Numbered from the stretch's first letter, positions 22,606 through 34,173 are shown. The stretch: DNA of 64,000 nt from Ctena decussata (GCA_963989385.1 OZ022501.1:95898979-95962978); one strand, 5' to 3'. The notes: generated by a model not told the origin, from the letters alone. Translations and numbers: made by a program.

Positions 22606-22719
22606 TTAACAGAAGGTAGTGCGAAAACTCAGACATGTCAATTTCACCTGAATTTCACTTTTTTAGGTCTATTGGGGCCAGAAATGGGCAAATTTGAAAA
22701 TTATTTTTTCTTCTGTTAA
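22606..22719. repeat. array spacer 1
   Basis: A 114 bp spacer from TTAACAGAAG to CTTCTGTTAA, so its own ends are inverted. The same spacer separates copies 2-3 (23343-23457) and 3-4 (24087-24201). Confidence 0.85.
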
Positions 22720-23342
22720 CCCTTAGACTGCTAAGCGCGACTATAGTCATGCTCGAGGGGTAGGTCACTTTGAGAGCATGTCAGGCACACTAGACATAAA
22801 GTACTCCCCATCATTTGCGGTTGTCCTATGCAGGAGGGAATCTGCTTTCTACTAGAGCAAGGTTTTACCCACCTAACTGATTTGTTGACCTTTAAAACTC
22901 AGAGAAAACGTAAAAAATTTATGGTATTTTCAACATCAGCTTTTCAGGTGGCTACCCCTACTTACTTGATCCCGATTTTCTGACAACTAGACTTCATCCT
23001 TCCAAACTTTCTCTCTTGATAAATATTCAGCAATAACTCCGGCCCTCAGACAAGCAATTACTTTTGTCATACAAAGCATATCATTGGCGCTAATATCTTG
23101 TACTATATTTTTTTTTTTTTTTTTTTTTAAGTGTCTACATCGGTTCCCGCTAATATCATGTGACACCCAAATATGGCAAGTCACGTGACCTTGGTAACTT
23201 CCGGAAAATGGCAGCTCACAGATCGGCCATATTGAGTGAAATTTTCAAGCAAATCGACCAGAGTGTGTGCAAGTTATGGCCTCTGAGATACCCCTACCCC
23301 CATTTTAGGGTCAGGTGAATTATTTTTTCAGCAGTCTAAGGG
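22720..23342. mobile_element. piggyBac-like element, array copy 2
   Basis: Same ends as copy 1 and the same 623 bp length, TTAA on both sides. It differs from copy 1 at a few scattered bases and in T-run length, indicating recent duplication. Confidence 0.8.
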
Positions 23343-23457
23343 TTAACAGAAGGTAGTGCGAAAAATCAGACATGTCAATTTCACCTGAATTTCACTTTTT
23401 TAGGTCTATTGGGGCCAGAAATGGGCAAATTTGAAAATTTATTTTTTCTTCTGTTAA

Positions 23458-23841
23458 CCCTTAGACTGCTAAGCGCGACTATAGTCGTGCTCGAGGGGTA
23501 GGTCACTTTGAGAGCATGTCAGGCACACTAGACATCAAGTACTCCCCATCATTTGCGGTTGTCCTATGCAGGAGGGAATCTGCTTTCTACTAGAGCAAGG
23601 TTTTACCCACCTAATTGATTTGTTGACCTTTAAAACTCGGAGAAAACGTAAAAAATTTATGGTATTTTCAACATCAGCTTTTCAGGTGGCTACCCCTACT
23701 TACTTGATCCCGATTTTCTGACAACTAGACTTCATCCTTCCAAACTTTCTCTCTTGATAAATATTCAGCAATAACTCCGGCCCTCAGACAAGCAATTACT
23801 TTTGTCATACAAAGCATATCATTGGCGCTAATATCTTGTAC

Positions 23842-23875
<34 letters not shown>

Positions 23876-24086
23876 TGTCTACATCGGTTCCCGCTGATAT
23901 CATGTGACACCCAAATATGGCAAGTCACGTGACCTTGGTAACTTCCGGAAAATGGCAGCTCACACATCGGCCATATTGAGTGAAATTTTCAAGCAAATCG
24001 ACCAGAGTGTGTGCAAGTTATGGCCTCTGAGATACCCCTACCCCCATTTTAGGGTCAGGTGAATTATTTTTTCAGCAGTCTAAGGG
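23458..24086. mobile_element. piggyBac-like element, array copy 3
   Basis: TTAA on both sides. Its T-run is the longest in the array (about 28), which accounts for most of its extra length. Confidence 0.8.
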
Positions 24087-24201
24087 TTAACAGAAGGTAG
24101 TGCGAAAAATCAGACATGTCAATTTCACCTGAATTTCACTTTTTTCGGTCTATTGGGGCCAGAAATGGGCAAATTTGAAAATTTATTTTTTCTTCTGTTA
24201 A

Positions 24202-24823
24202 CCCTTAGACTGCTAAGCGCGACTATAGTCGTGCTCGAGGGGTAGGTCACTTTGAGAGCATGTCAGGCACACTAGACATCAAGTACTCCCCATCATTTGC
24301 GGTTGTCCTATGCAGGAGGGAATCTGCTTTCTACTAGAGCAAGGTTTTACCCACCTAATTGATTTGTTGACCTTTAAAACTCGGAGAAAACGTAAAAAAT
24401 TTATGGTATTTTCAACATCAGCTTTTCAGGTGGCTACCCCTACTTACTTGATCCCGATTTTCTGACAACTAGACTTCATCCTTCCAAACTTTCTCTCTTG
24501 ATAAATATTCAGCAATAACTCCGGCCCTCAGACAAGCAATTACTTTTGTCATACAAAACATATCATTGGCGCTAATATCTTGTACTATTTTTTTTTTTTT
24601 TTTTTTTTTAAGTGTCTACATCGGTTCCGGCTGATATCATGTGACACCCAAATATGGCAAGTCACGTGACCTTGGTAACTTCCGGAAAATGGCAGCTCAC
24701 AGATCGGCCATATTGAGTGAAATTTTCAAGCAAATCGACCAGAGTGTGTGCAAGTTATGGCCTCTGAGATACCACTACCCCCATTTTAGGGTCAGGTGAA
24801 TTATTTTTTCAGCAGTCTAAGGG
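24202..24823. mobile_element. piggyBac-like element, array copy 4
   Basis: Left flank TTAA, right flank TTAG (24824-24827). The outer flanks of the whole four-copy array are therefore TTAG at both ends, while every inner junction is TTAA. Confidence 0.8.
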
Positions 24824-24827
24824 TTAG

Positions 24828-25681
24828 GTTTGAATTTTCTTACTACTTTATTTTAATATCCTTGCATCATTATGCATGAAATATTTGTAAGATTTCGTAG
24901 ATTAGAGATCTCCTGATGATGGGTAGATTTATGGGTAGATTTATTTTCAGGTAACTATAGATGAAGCTCCTCTGTGACCAGGCCAGATTAGCCTGTACTT
25001 CAGAGCATTCAAAACTTTGAAAATCTGGATGGACAATGTATAATAAAGTTTCCTTTTAAAAAGGAAAGGCTTGCCAAGTTTTTACATTTTGTTTACATTA
25101 CAGTATGTTAATACTAACAGAATGGGAATTATAAGAACTAGCGTTTGAGGACTGAAGGAAATGAATTCAGCCTAATTATGAAGTTGTTGTTGTTCATTTC
25201 TCGTTATAATTTATTTCTTAACTAAATCCCCTCTCAGACCAGCGATGCTGCAGTGCATGGACAACTTTTTTCCTCAGACCCGTATTATCTACCTGTAAAC
25301 GACGATATCGCGTGAGCTTAAATAGCATTAAATCATATAGGACATTGACAGTTTTTCTCTGTTTTTGTCTTCCTTGAATAAAAAATGAAAACTGTTGTGT
25401 TAGGTCAATATAGTGCACTTTTAATAGCTGCACATAGATATTTTTTTCAAACTTTTAAATTTACATTTAATGCGGTCCTTTTTGCTCTGAGTAATATGGC
25501 CATCATTTCCTAATAGTATATAGGGAAAATAAAGAAAATGAACAAAAAGTTACTCAGTTTTCTACGTTTTTCTTAAAGCACGAATCTAAAGTAAAAAAAG
25601 TTGTGTTATCCTAGTATTCGTCACTATCTTACAAATCTTTTGATACATTTTGTAACAAAGAAATATTTGTGCGGTCATTTT
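24828..25681. other. unassigned AT-rich stretch
   Basis: No gene or clear repeat is seen. The minus frame at 25218-25433 has no recognised domain. The left terminus of the mariner relic probably lies somewhere at the right side of this stretch but could not be placed. Confidence 0.3.
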
Positions 25682-26200
25682 TTACAAACTTAATACTACC
25701 CTACATCCAAAAACTGAATTTTCAGTTCCGTGCGTGACTATATCGAGGTGAGGAGAATTGTTGGGGATGGATTGGATTCCAGTTGCATACAAAGGTTCTT
25801 GCATGACAAGAAATTCCTGTACAACCAAAATGACGTTATTATCACTGGCAAACTGCTTCCCAGCCAATTCTTCAAAAAGGTTGAAGTGATCAACAGAAAT
25901 GCAGCACAGGCAAAGCCAACGTAGCTTTCATAGCTTTCCTCGGCGATGAATCTGGCTTTTCTGTCTCAGCTGCTTCAGTAATTGACCTAGCATCCCCTGT
26001 CCCTAAATAGGTAGTTAACATGTAACCGCTATATGAATCCAGAATGACTGAAACGATTAACTTGCCAGCTGGAGGCATAGGCATTGCCTTCTTTGAGACA
26101 TGGCGGGATATTCTGGTATGTTTCCATTGTTTCGAGTGCTGGTTCTGTTCTGGCTGAGAGAGATAGACCAGCGGCTCATCCATTGTCTCAAAGCTGTCAC
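25682..26200 (-). pseudogene. mariner-type transposase relic (internally deleted)
   Basis: Reading right to left, the frame gives TMDEPLVYLSQPEQNQ, SKQWKHTRISRHVSKKA, AGKLIVSVILDSYSGYMLTTYLGTG. This matches the mariner order: first catalytic Asp (TMDE), PE..Q...QWKH, then the second Asp in the V(F/I)(W/L)D..G motif. After a PVLHF stretch (where LLHDNA normally comes), sequence jumps to the C-terminal DHFNLFEELAGKQFASDNNV region, shifting frame and losing the third catalytic Asp and the SPDL(A)P block. A further C-terminal stretch (AVQEFL-like, YATGIQSIP) is readable. Non-functional; upstream N-terminal HTH not found. Confidence 0.75.
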
Positions 26201-27550
26201 GAATCCTTCAGAACTAGCCTCAAAGAGATTAAATCCAAACGGTTCTGAAATTTTCCACTCTTCTCGTTTTCCGTATACTATAAGAAGTTTCTAGGACAGA
26301 CTATTCATGTATGGTCGAAAGGTACTGTATTTTATTTAGATGTTGAATTGTGCACATTGCACCGCTGCTTGCGAACGACATGACCTTTACAATGAATATG
26401 CGTCATTTATACACCGGCTTAACAATTGTACATGTATAAACACGGTCAGTTGTCACGTTAGCCACACTCACACAGATAGATCGTATACTTTATTTGGTAA
26501 GATGTGTTGAGTGATGAGGAAAAAAAATCAGTAGCGCCTGCTTGCTGAATTTAAACAATAAATTTTGACTTTGATTTTTTCTGCTTTGACAGGTTTACAG
26601 ATATATAAATCGGCCCACGCTTTAGCACAATCTGATCAATCTATCCTCAGTTAGCATGATATATTTTTGGATCTGCCGAAAAAGAAAGACCCTGGTCAGT
26701 CTGCACAGATACTTTAGCTCGAGTGTAGTGACTGCTCTAAGTAAATACATTACACAATACTCTAAGGCCCTTTTTTTGCCCAACGCCGCTGCAAAATAAA
26801 GATAGCAAGCTTTTTGGGAAAAGCGTATACTTGTATGCTGAGAGTCGTGGATACGGAAAGTGCCGACTGTTGGCGACAATGCAACCAAAAATAGAATAAA
26901 ATTCCATCATTATTTTTAGCAGATGCGGTAAACCTGATATGGATATAAATAGACAAAATCGGACGAGTTCTCTGATTATTGCGATGAAACGCTCGTATAA
27001 GTGAAGGAAAACATGAACTAATCCAGTCTCAAACCGGAACGAGCTTTTCAATCTATATGGCTTGCGGCCTTTGGGCCGCAAGCCAAAAAGTATGGCCTTT
27101 AATACCATTACCAAGGCCCTCATCAGAGCTCAGTTGCCAGGGCACGGACTAAACAGCTGCATCATCAACATGCCCCAAAGTTTCTCTAGCCTTTTGCCGT
27201 ACTTTGAGTACTGAAATGATTAAACTGAAAGGGAGGATGTAGATGTGATTTATTGTCACATTAACTTTAAAGAAGGTTATCTTCATCAACATAAGATATT
27301 ACAGGAATTCGAATACAAGCTATTAAATTTACATTTTCATATCAACTTACAAATTTGAGCAAACAAAATATAGTATATATACACCGAACCAAAATATTGA
27401 ACACAACATACTCAAATATTCATTCAAAATATGAAGTACTATCTGACATGCCTTCTGTGACAATTCTGTGTTCCTCCATAATAAGAGTTGTCAAAGACAT
27501 GAAGTATACCATACTGATGCCTTATTTTTCTCATGGCTACAAAGTACTGT
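26201..27550. other. unassigned stretch right of the mariner relic
   Basis: Overlapping minus-strand frames at 26622-27123 show no domain. A small palindrome GGCTTGCGGCCTTTGGGCCG / CAAGCC lies at about 27059-27086. No gene is supported. Confidence 0.3.
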
Positions 27551-27650
27551 AATGTGCTTATTTTTGGGACACCTGAAAATAATCAATTTTCCATTTGGGA
27601 CAAATGGAAAATCAATTATTTTAGGTGTCCCAATACTTATTAAGCACAAT
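27551..27650. mobile_element. H4 palindromic MITE
   Basis: AATGTGCTTA...GGGACACCTGAAAATAAT folds onto ATTATTTTAGGTGTCCCAAT...TAAGCACA across a CCATTTGGGACAAATGG centre. The core is a near-perfect hairpin. Confidence 0.85.
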
Positions 27651-27799
27651 ACGGTATATCACAACTCCAGACACTGTAGGCAACACAGAAAGACAATGAA
27701 CCCATATAATGATTGAGAAATATCAAGGGAGAAGAACTCTATATTAGGGAGAAGAACTCTATAAGGGTCCAGCTTTCGTTCTAATCCCAAGCCTGTATT

Positions 27800-27957
27800 G
27801 CATACTATATATGTATGTATGTTACAATTTCTAAAATGAATAAAATATGTTTAAACCAAATATCAACACTGACAGACAGATGGATGGATGGACAGATGGA
27901 CGGACAGCACCATGACATTATAATATGTCTGTTTTTTTCAAAATGGGCGTATAAAAA
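27800..27957 (+). mobile_element. P2 pearl-like element, 3' end only
   Basis: A GACAGACAGATGGATGG / GGACGGACAG microsatellite is followed by CACCATGACATTATAATATG, a T-run and TTTCAAAATGGGCGTATAAA. The same ending occurs at 45384-45450. Before it, GAATAAAATATGTTTAAACC resembles 4509-4531 and may be a separate retroelement tail. Confidence 0.6.
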
Positions 27958-28185
27958 TGGTCTCTTTGTAAAGATGGTGCAAAACATAGCAGATCCTGTC
28001 CAAGTAAACAACCTTTAAAGTCGAGTACCTAAATAGGTTAATACAAACTAGACCTCTATCCTCAAGCATTTATTTATTGATAAACAGTAATAATCAAATT
28101 ACTGCCAATAATCTGATCAGATTCACTGAAGCACACTTGGCCACTGAAGCAAACTTCGTTTTCCTTCCGTAGATTCTCAAATTAA

Positions 28186-28404
28186 CCCATTCCATTCGGG
28201 ATACCCCTTTAGGGGTATCTAGGCAAACAGTCTGGATCCAGATCAGGCCCCACGAACGTGGGGCCTGATCTGAGATCCAAACTGTTTGCTGCCTAGACAT
28301 CATTTCTACAAGAGTTAGTTGGACCAATATTGTCAAAATATTCTTGATTTTTGATGCAGACGACAATTTCAGCAGACGACAAAAAATACCCAGAATGCAA
28401 TGGG
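28186..28404. mobile_element. H5-related foldback MITE
   Basis: The left flank is TTAA (28182-28185), then CCCATTCCATTC. The inner hairpin GGCAAACAGTCTGGATCCAG / GGATCCAAACTGTTTGC-type surrounds a GATCAGGCCCCACGAACGTGGGGCCTGATC core, and the right end is GAATGCAATGGG. The right flank TGAT is a diverged TTAA. Confidence 0.7.
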
Positions 28405-28439
28405 TGATGAACAGAGACTTTTGATTCAAAGGCAGCACT

Positions 28440-28636
28440 GGCAGCTCTGTGGGTTAAGCGCTGCATGGCCTGCAGCTATAGAGGTCCCAAGCTCCATTCC
28501 CATTCAAAGTGGAAATCTTCTTGCCCATAAATGACGATTCATTGCACAGTCTTTCATTATCAGCCTCCCATATCACTGAAATAGGGCTGAAAATTTTTAG
28601 GATGTAGGCGCAAGTCACTCATCCATTCTTCAATTC
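28440..28636 (+). mobile_element. S1 SINE, plus orientation
   Basis: A degenerate tRNA-like head (AGCTCTGTGGGTTAAGCGCTGC), the S1 body (CATTGCACAGTCTTTCATTA, CACTGAAATAGGGCTGAAAA) and a short ATCC tail. It is older than the 48243 copy. Confidence 0.75.
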
Positions 28637-28854
28637 AGTTTATAAAAATCTTTATTCCCTCCCAAGATATAGAATGGTATTGAATATATGCACTGTCTGA
28701 AGACTAGTCCCCTAAGCATTTTATGTTAAATAAGTTACACAGTAATTTCAGTCATATCCAGACTATGATAAGATGATAATGAAGACTGTGTGCAAAGAAA
28801 CTTTTTTACTGCGTGAAGAATCCACCATGGGTGAAATTCGAGGCTGCATTGCAA

Positions 28855-29003
28855 CGATGGATGGCTGGATGGAACTGAGTTTTGCATCCCTTCCAAGAGT
28901 ATTTCAGTCATATCAAGATGTCAGGATGATATGTACTGGAACCCTGTTCACAATCTGAAGAATTCTGCCACAAGCATGATTTCAGCCCAGGACCGCTACA
29001 ATA
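28855..29003 (-). mobile_element. S1 SINE fragment
   Basis: Minus-strand tail (GATGGATGGCTGG) and body (GAGTATTTCAGTCATATCAAG, then GGAACCCTGTTCACAATCTG). A second partial S1 body (ATGATAATGAAGACTGTGTG) lies just left at about 28755-28830. The plus frame here is not a gene. Confidence 0.65.
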
Positions 29004-29045
29004 AACCAGAGCTCAATTTGTAGTTTCTGTTCATCACCAATATGT

Positions 29046-29110
29046 GGTGTTCCACATTAGAACCACATCCTACTCCCTGAGGCTAATGAGGGGCCACAAT
29101 ATAAACATTT
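29046..29110. mobile_element. H2 MITE core remnant
   Basis: GTTCCACATTAGAACCACAT...GAGGCTAATGAGGGGCCACA preserves the H2 centre in degraded form and abuts the H1 copy at 29130. Confidence 0.5.
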
Positions 29111-29129
29111 ATGTGGACAAATACCATAT

Positions 29130-29365
29130 GAGCCGCGACACGACAAAACCAACAATGTGGTTGTGCGCCCAGCGCAAACTCAGATCAGCCTGGGCATCCG
29201 CCCAGTCTGATCAGAGTCTTCGCTGTCAGCATGGAGGTAGCTTAGACCCTAAGCTACCCTCTGAGCATTTAACAAAGAATTTGGTGAAACTGGGCGGCTG
29301 TCCAGGTTGATCCAAGTCTTTGCTGGGTGCACAACCACTTTGTTGGTTTTGTCGTGTCGCGGCTC
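29130..29365. mobile_element. H1 palindromic MITE
   Basis: Complete arms (GAGCCGCGACACGACAAAAC and its inverse). ATAT lies directly outside both ends (29126-29129 and 29366-29369), a 4 bp target duplication. Confidence 0.9.
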
Positions 29366-29369
29366 ATAT

Positions 29370-30710
29370 ATCTTTGGTTATGATAGTTTTCCCTTCTAAA
29401 ACATTCCCAAATATCTAAATCAATCTTGTAAGATGGTACTAGATGTTTGGGATTGTTTATAAAGGGAAAAATCCATCTCATAGCAGAATTCCGTAAGTTC
29501 GATTTCGAAATTTGGGGTCTATTAGAGAAAAACACTGTTTTAATATAGCGGAATGTGGTAAGAAAAAAACTGCAATTCGGGATTTGTATGCCAATTTGAA
29601 AATGAAACGAAGGCTGCATTTTATGCTAACTACATGCAATCTCATTTAACACTTGCATTAAAGGATGAAAAACAATAAATTATTAGTGAAATTTTATGTA
29701 CTCACCAAAAGAACTAAAAAGATTTATACCAATTTCATTATCCCCACCGCAAGCTGTCACAATTTTAATCCATATATCGGCTCACAGGCTACTTTAACAA
29801 GATCAGTGAGAAGTTTCGCACCGTCAGATATCCACAGGCAAGGCATTAAAGTGATCACTCTGACAGCATAATTACTTGTAAAGGCAATTAATTCATGATC
29901 AAAATAAATGTATTAATATGATTTGCTTTAATACTCACTGCTTTAACTATTTACCTTATTAAAGTATGCTGTGACTGAGCAGCCAGTGTAAATACCTTTG
30001 ATACCATCTGATACCAGTGTAAGTACCATCTGGTCAGGTTCTGCACTGTTTTAATTTCAATCTCTTTTGCGACCCTCCGAAGATTCAGGGCAAATGGGGA
30101 CTAACTTCACTATTTTTCTTTTTTAATTAGATATTTAAAAATCAAATTCTTGATATCAAGAAACTATTTTTTGACATCAAAAATGCCTGCAAAAGAAATT
30201 CATATACAAGAGAAGCAAATACACTTGTGTATTACAAGTGTATTTGCTTCTCTGGTATGTGAATTCCTTTTCCCGAATTGTCTCCCTTGTGAAAAAGATG
30301 GCAATAGCATTTTACAGGAAATAAGATAATCAGAAAAGGTTCATGCCAGCCTTGACACAAAAGTTTTCAACTTCCAAAGTCTATGAAGAAGTACCCTTTA
30401 AAGTATATTAGGATAACACTGGCTCAACTTTTCATCTTAATTTAAAATTCATATCATGTATGTTTATCAAAATATTTCATACAACAAAATTTTTATGGGC
30501 TTTTTATGTATGAGTTTTAATTCTGCCATCAGAATATCCTTATAGGGAAATATAAAACTTATAATTGTCAAAAAATTCATAGCATGTAATAAACTTGCAT
30601 TACATGAATAAATTTTATGCTTTGTAATTTGCTCTAACATTAATTTTTGTGCAGTACCATACTGCCTAAATACTAGGATGCTTTTTACTTCTTTCATCCA
30701 TGTACTGTAA
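29370..30710. other. unassigned stretch with one short palindrome
   Basis: No gene is supported. At 30210-30256 an inverted pair (AGAGAAGCAAATACACTTGT / ACAAGTGTATTTGCTTCTCT) forms a near-perfect hairpin of unknown family. Confidence 0.4.
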
Positions 30711-30714
30711 TTAA

Positions 30715-30901
30715 CACTTTAAGCACCAGTGATGAAAACAGCATATTTGCAAACAGCGTAGATCCTGATGAGGCGGCTCATCTAGATCAACACTGTTTGC
30801 CCTCTAGTCTTTGAATTCTCAATATGAAATGTCTTGGACAAGGCATTTTTTGAATTTTTGCAGACGTAAATTTTGTCGTCTACTTTTTGGTGCTTAAAGA
30901 G
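30715..30901. mobile_element. H5 MITE between TTAA sites
   Basis: TTAA (30711-30714) then CACTTTAAGCACCA; TGGTGCTTAAAGAG then TTAA (30902-30905). Inside is the GCAAACAGCGTAGATCCTGA / AGATCAACACTGTTTGC hairpin and an inverted TTTGCAGACG / CGTCT pair. The TTAA target suggests a piggyBac-type transposase. Confidence 0.8.
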
Positions 30902-31245
30902 TTAATCTACCGTATTCAGTTGCTTATGGTGGCTGTGGAAGCAGTTGATAACCTCTGGCCCCTGTTGGTAACAATTATCAGCCATGTCAGTTGGCTGTCA
31001 ACCGTCAATTCAATACCATAACCCCAGAGCTTGCAATATTTATGATAGCTTCCAACATCAGGATCCAGGAACTACAATGTCCCTGCAATAGGAGTGTAAA
31101 CACTTAAGATGAAGCAAAAGTTCCTAAATGTATAAAACTCACTTGAAAAATTTTGTTTTGACAGATGTTACTTGAATTTAGCCCAGAGCTCATTTAGACA
31201 GTCTCCTAATTATCATGCTACTTGATTCAACTCGTATAATATATA

Positions 31246-31422
31246 CAGTAGAACTTCAATGGCTCGAACCCTGATGGCTCGTTCACTCTGCCTGGCTAGA
31301 ACTCTTTTCTTGGTCCCTAGAGGTCACTTTATATGGAAACTAACCCTGGATGGCTAGAACTACCCTTGGCTGGAACTAATTTTAATGGTCCCAAGCCTGT
31401 TCGAGCCAATGAAGTTCTACTG
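31246..31422. mobile_element. Tigger/pogo-like MITE
   Basis: CAGTAGAACTTCAATGGCTC at the left and GAGCCAATGAAGTTCTACTG at the right are exact inverse complements, with TA immediately outside both (31244-31245 and 31423-31424). It is 177 bp with no coding capacity. Confidence 0.85.
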
Positions 31423-31479
31423 TATTCAGTACTCAGTGGCTGTAGCCAATAATACTGATGGCTGACCATCCAATTTGGT

Positions 31480-31645
31480 GAGCGAGTCAACTCGGGTTTA
31501 ACGTCCCATCAACAAGGAGGTCATATGGAGACAGAACCTTGGTTTAAAGTCTCATCCGAAAGACCGAAGAAGCATGGGATTGATCTTGCGACCCCTGGAT
31601 TGGTAGTCCAGAGTGTTAGCCACTATGCTACAGCCGCGCGGCTCC
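31480..31645 (-). mobile_element. S3 SINE with Gly-tRNA-like head
   Basis: On the minus strand: GCTGTAGCATAGTGGCTAAC (A box), CTGGACTACCAATCCAG anticodon arm with loop CTACCAA (ACC anticodon), then GGGGTCGCAAGATCAATCCC (B box). The body ends GGGACGTTAAACCCGAGTTG. Same family as 59384-59546. Confidence 0.8.
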
Positions 31646-31803
31646 TACCAATCAATATAGAGTCAGACCTGTAACCATCTGCTATTTTGGCCGCTAGTGG
31701 TATTACTGACAAACTGCTGTTGCCCACGTCAGACTTATAAACACACCCACAGACTGATAAGGCTTGGTGTGTCTGAACTTTTGTCTGATGGCTTCTTATC
31801 TAT

Positions 31804-31900
31804 GAGCCGCATCATGAGAAAACAGCGTACTTGGATGGATGACCTGCAATTTTAAGTCCTTTTCAACAGTATTTCAGTCAACTGCAAGGTTGACCAGGTT
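31804..31900. mobile_element. H1 stub joined to an S1 tail
   Basis: GAGCCGCATCATGAGAAAAC is the first 20 bp of H1. At 31835 it gives way to minus-strand S1 tail (GGATGGATGACCTGCAATTT, TCAACAGTATTTCAGTC). Probably an H1 broken by the SINE insertion and later loss. Confidence 0.6.
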
Positions 31901-33580
31901 TAGAATTAAGCTAGAGATTTAAAAGTAATGCAGCCAATTCTGAATATACCAATGTAAGCTCTTTTGTCCTAAATATACTGCACAAAAATAAAAACTTGAC
32001 GGGTTTTATTTCTCAATTCCGGCCAACCTAGCAAATTTGTAACGTATATATGGATGTTTTCGAGTTGGACAGACATCTGATTACTTAAATCATGAAAAAT
32101 TATTGGTAAATGTTTGTCCTGTCCGGAGTTATCTAACTTATTCCTATTTCAATAATTCAGAACAGAACTTTAATTTGCGCATCTGCAAAAGAAAGTTCTC
32201 TTGTACACAATAAACAGTAGTTCCAGTAGGCATAGAAAACACTTTAAATGCTTAGGTTAATTGTAATCACAACCTGAAAATAATGTTTAAAGTTTCAAAA
32301 CTTTCAGATTATCTCCCTTTGAATTAAACATAGAGAGATTTGTGAGATGCCGTATCTTCTATACCAAAGCGGCTTCTTCGTTATTTTCTTCGAGATTAGT
32401 TTGCTTGTCTTGCAAACTCAATGTCTTTATTCAATTTTATTTGAAAGCTATTTTTTAAACTGCCATAAAGACTTAGTGTAATGGGAATTCCATTGAAACT
32501 GAATTTCTGACTTCATAATGGCGTGGACTGAGGTTTTTCATCTGGTCCTTACGGCCTCCTAGTCGACCGTGCATCGGCATAGTTTTAGCTTATGAGTCCA
32601 TACAGATTTAATAATGGAAAAGCATTGCCAACAGATTTTTTATCATTTAAGCAGACTTCGACGATTTGAAAATTCGTAATTATTTGGTTTTGAGCATAGA
32701 AAACAGAAAAGTACCCTTGTGACGTTTACAATAGCCTCAATTTAGCTAGATCTATGGAATCTTGAAATTTGTGTGACTATGATATTACAGAATGATTACA
32801 TTTTCTTAAATTAAAAGAATTTTCATGTCTCACTTTTTCCTGACTACTGTAGGATGAAAAATAGCAACTGTCAAGTTTTTATTTTTGCTAAGTATAGTTC
32901 TTATGCATCCATGTTGGATTGTTATTCAAAGTGTTTGTAAACAAGTTTTTCAACAAAGATAAAAATATTTTCCCTTACCTTTGGACATTTAATCCTCCAA
33001 CTCTTTTTGCTTGTGATGGAGAAAGTTGGTCCATATTTGACTTTGGGTCGATCCCAACGGATCTGTCCTATTAGGAATTGTTCATTAAAACAACTGGCAA
33101 ACTGCAATTCTGAAGCATTGTTTGCATGTTTACAAAAAATGTGACAAAATGACTAAATATTTTTGTCCCAAAAAACAGCAATCTAGTATTTACAATGTGA
33201 CACTTCAGAATTTGATAATCCGACAATCTGCTTTTAATAAGCCACCTTTACCACAGCTAATCCACTTGATCCAGATTACAGGCAGCTATGCAGGATTATC
33301 ACTTGCATCTCAATGTCAAATAAGTTTTAATGAAACAACCAGATAAGAGTGGTCACAAGACAATATAGCTCACCCAAACTAATGTATGTATATCATGAAG
33401 GTAAAGTTCTATATCTGTGATTAAATGATCAGGGATTGGTGGCTTGTTTTAACAAGCATTTATCATCAGCCCAGTTGTACAACCAACTCCATCCAGGACT
33501 TGTGATACTACAAGATTTTAAAAAAAACTTCACATCACACATTCCTTTTTATTTTAGTTTCTGACTCAGATATGAAGATT
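31901..33580. other. unassigned AT-rich stretch
   Basis: No gene or clear repeat boundary is seen. Short frames at 32922-33346 have no domain. Confidence 0.3.
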
Positions 33581-33583
33581 GAA

Positions 33584-33752
33584 TGGATGGATGACTTGTG
33601 CTTTTAACGTCCTTTTTAACTGTATTTCAGTCATATCAGGATGATGGCAGGTTGATAATGAAAGGCTGTGTGCGATGGAAACCCCGTTTACAGTTGAGAA
33701 GATTTCGCCTTGAACAGGGCTCGAACCAGGGACCGCTGAGCTACTGGGGCTC
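33584..33752 (-). mobile_element. S1 SINE
   Basis: From the GGATGGATGACTTGTGC tail through TTTTTAACTGTATTTCAGTC and GGCTGTGTGCGATGGAAACC to a tRNA-like B box (GGGCTCGAACCAGGGACCGC on the plus strand) and GAGCTACTGGGGCTC A-box remnant. An open plus frame covering it is SINE-derived. Confidence 0.8.
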
Positions 33753-34050
33753 TAGATTTGAAGTAACTCTGAGAGGGATGAAGGTGATACTGTTTAAAAT
33801 TATAGGTCTGTATATGTTATCAATCCAAGTACCAACTAAATCCATTAAAAATTGTAAAACTGTAAGATTTTAGAGACCCTCAAGTTCTAAGTCTGTTACC
33901 TTGACCTACAGGTCCCCAAGCCTAACTGGCATTCAAAAAAAAACTGAATTAGCATATAACATCAGTATTCCAAGTTTTAAAGTAAACTCAACCAAAAGAT
34001 TAACAATGACTACAGATGCCACAATTCTATATTTTTTGTGTGCTCCTGTA

Positions 34051-34136
34051 CCCAGCGGGCACATGATGTCGAACTGATGTCGATGTGATGTCATTACGTT
34101 GCATCAACGTCATTTCAACGTCATGTGCCTGCTGGG
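34051..34136. mobile_element. CCCAGC palindromic MITE
   Basis: CCCAGCGGGCACATGATGTC pairs with GACGTCATGTGCCTGCTGGG-type sequence; TA lies outside both ends. CCCAGC-GGCACATGACGT ends are widespread in animal genomes; superfamily not assigned. Confidence 0.75.
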
Positions 34137-34173
34137 TAAGTACAAGCAGGCTCTGATTGAATTTCAACAGACT

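Noticed and set aside
22250..23967. A minus-strand frame (CRAGVIAEYLSREKVWKDEV type ending) repeated in the TTAA array
   Set aside because: It is conserved only because the DNA is duplicated; its Lys run is a variable T-run that breaks the frame in some copies, and no domain is recognised.
26622..27123. Overlapping hydrophobic minus-strand frames right of the mariner relic
   Set aside because: No transposase or other domain pattern; the hydrophobicity is what AT-rich sequence gives by chance.
27805..28018. Frames on both strands around the ATGGATGGACAG tract
   Set aside because: Microsatellite of a pearl-like element (RWMDGQMDGQ is its translation).
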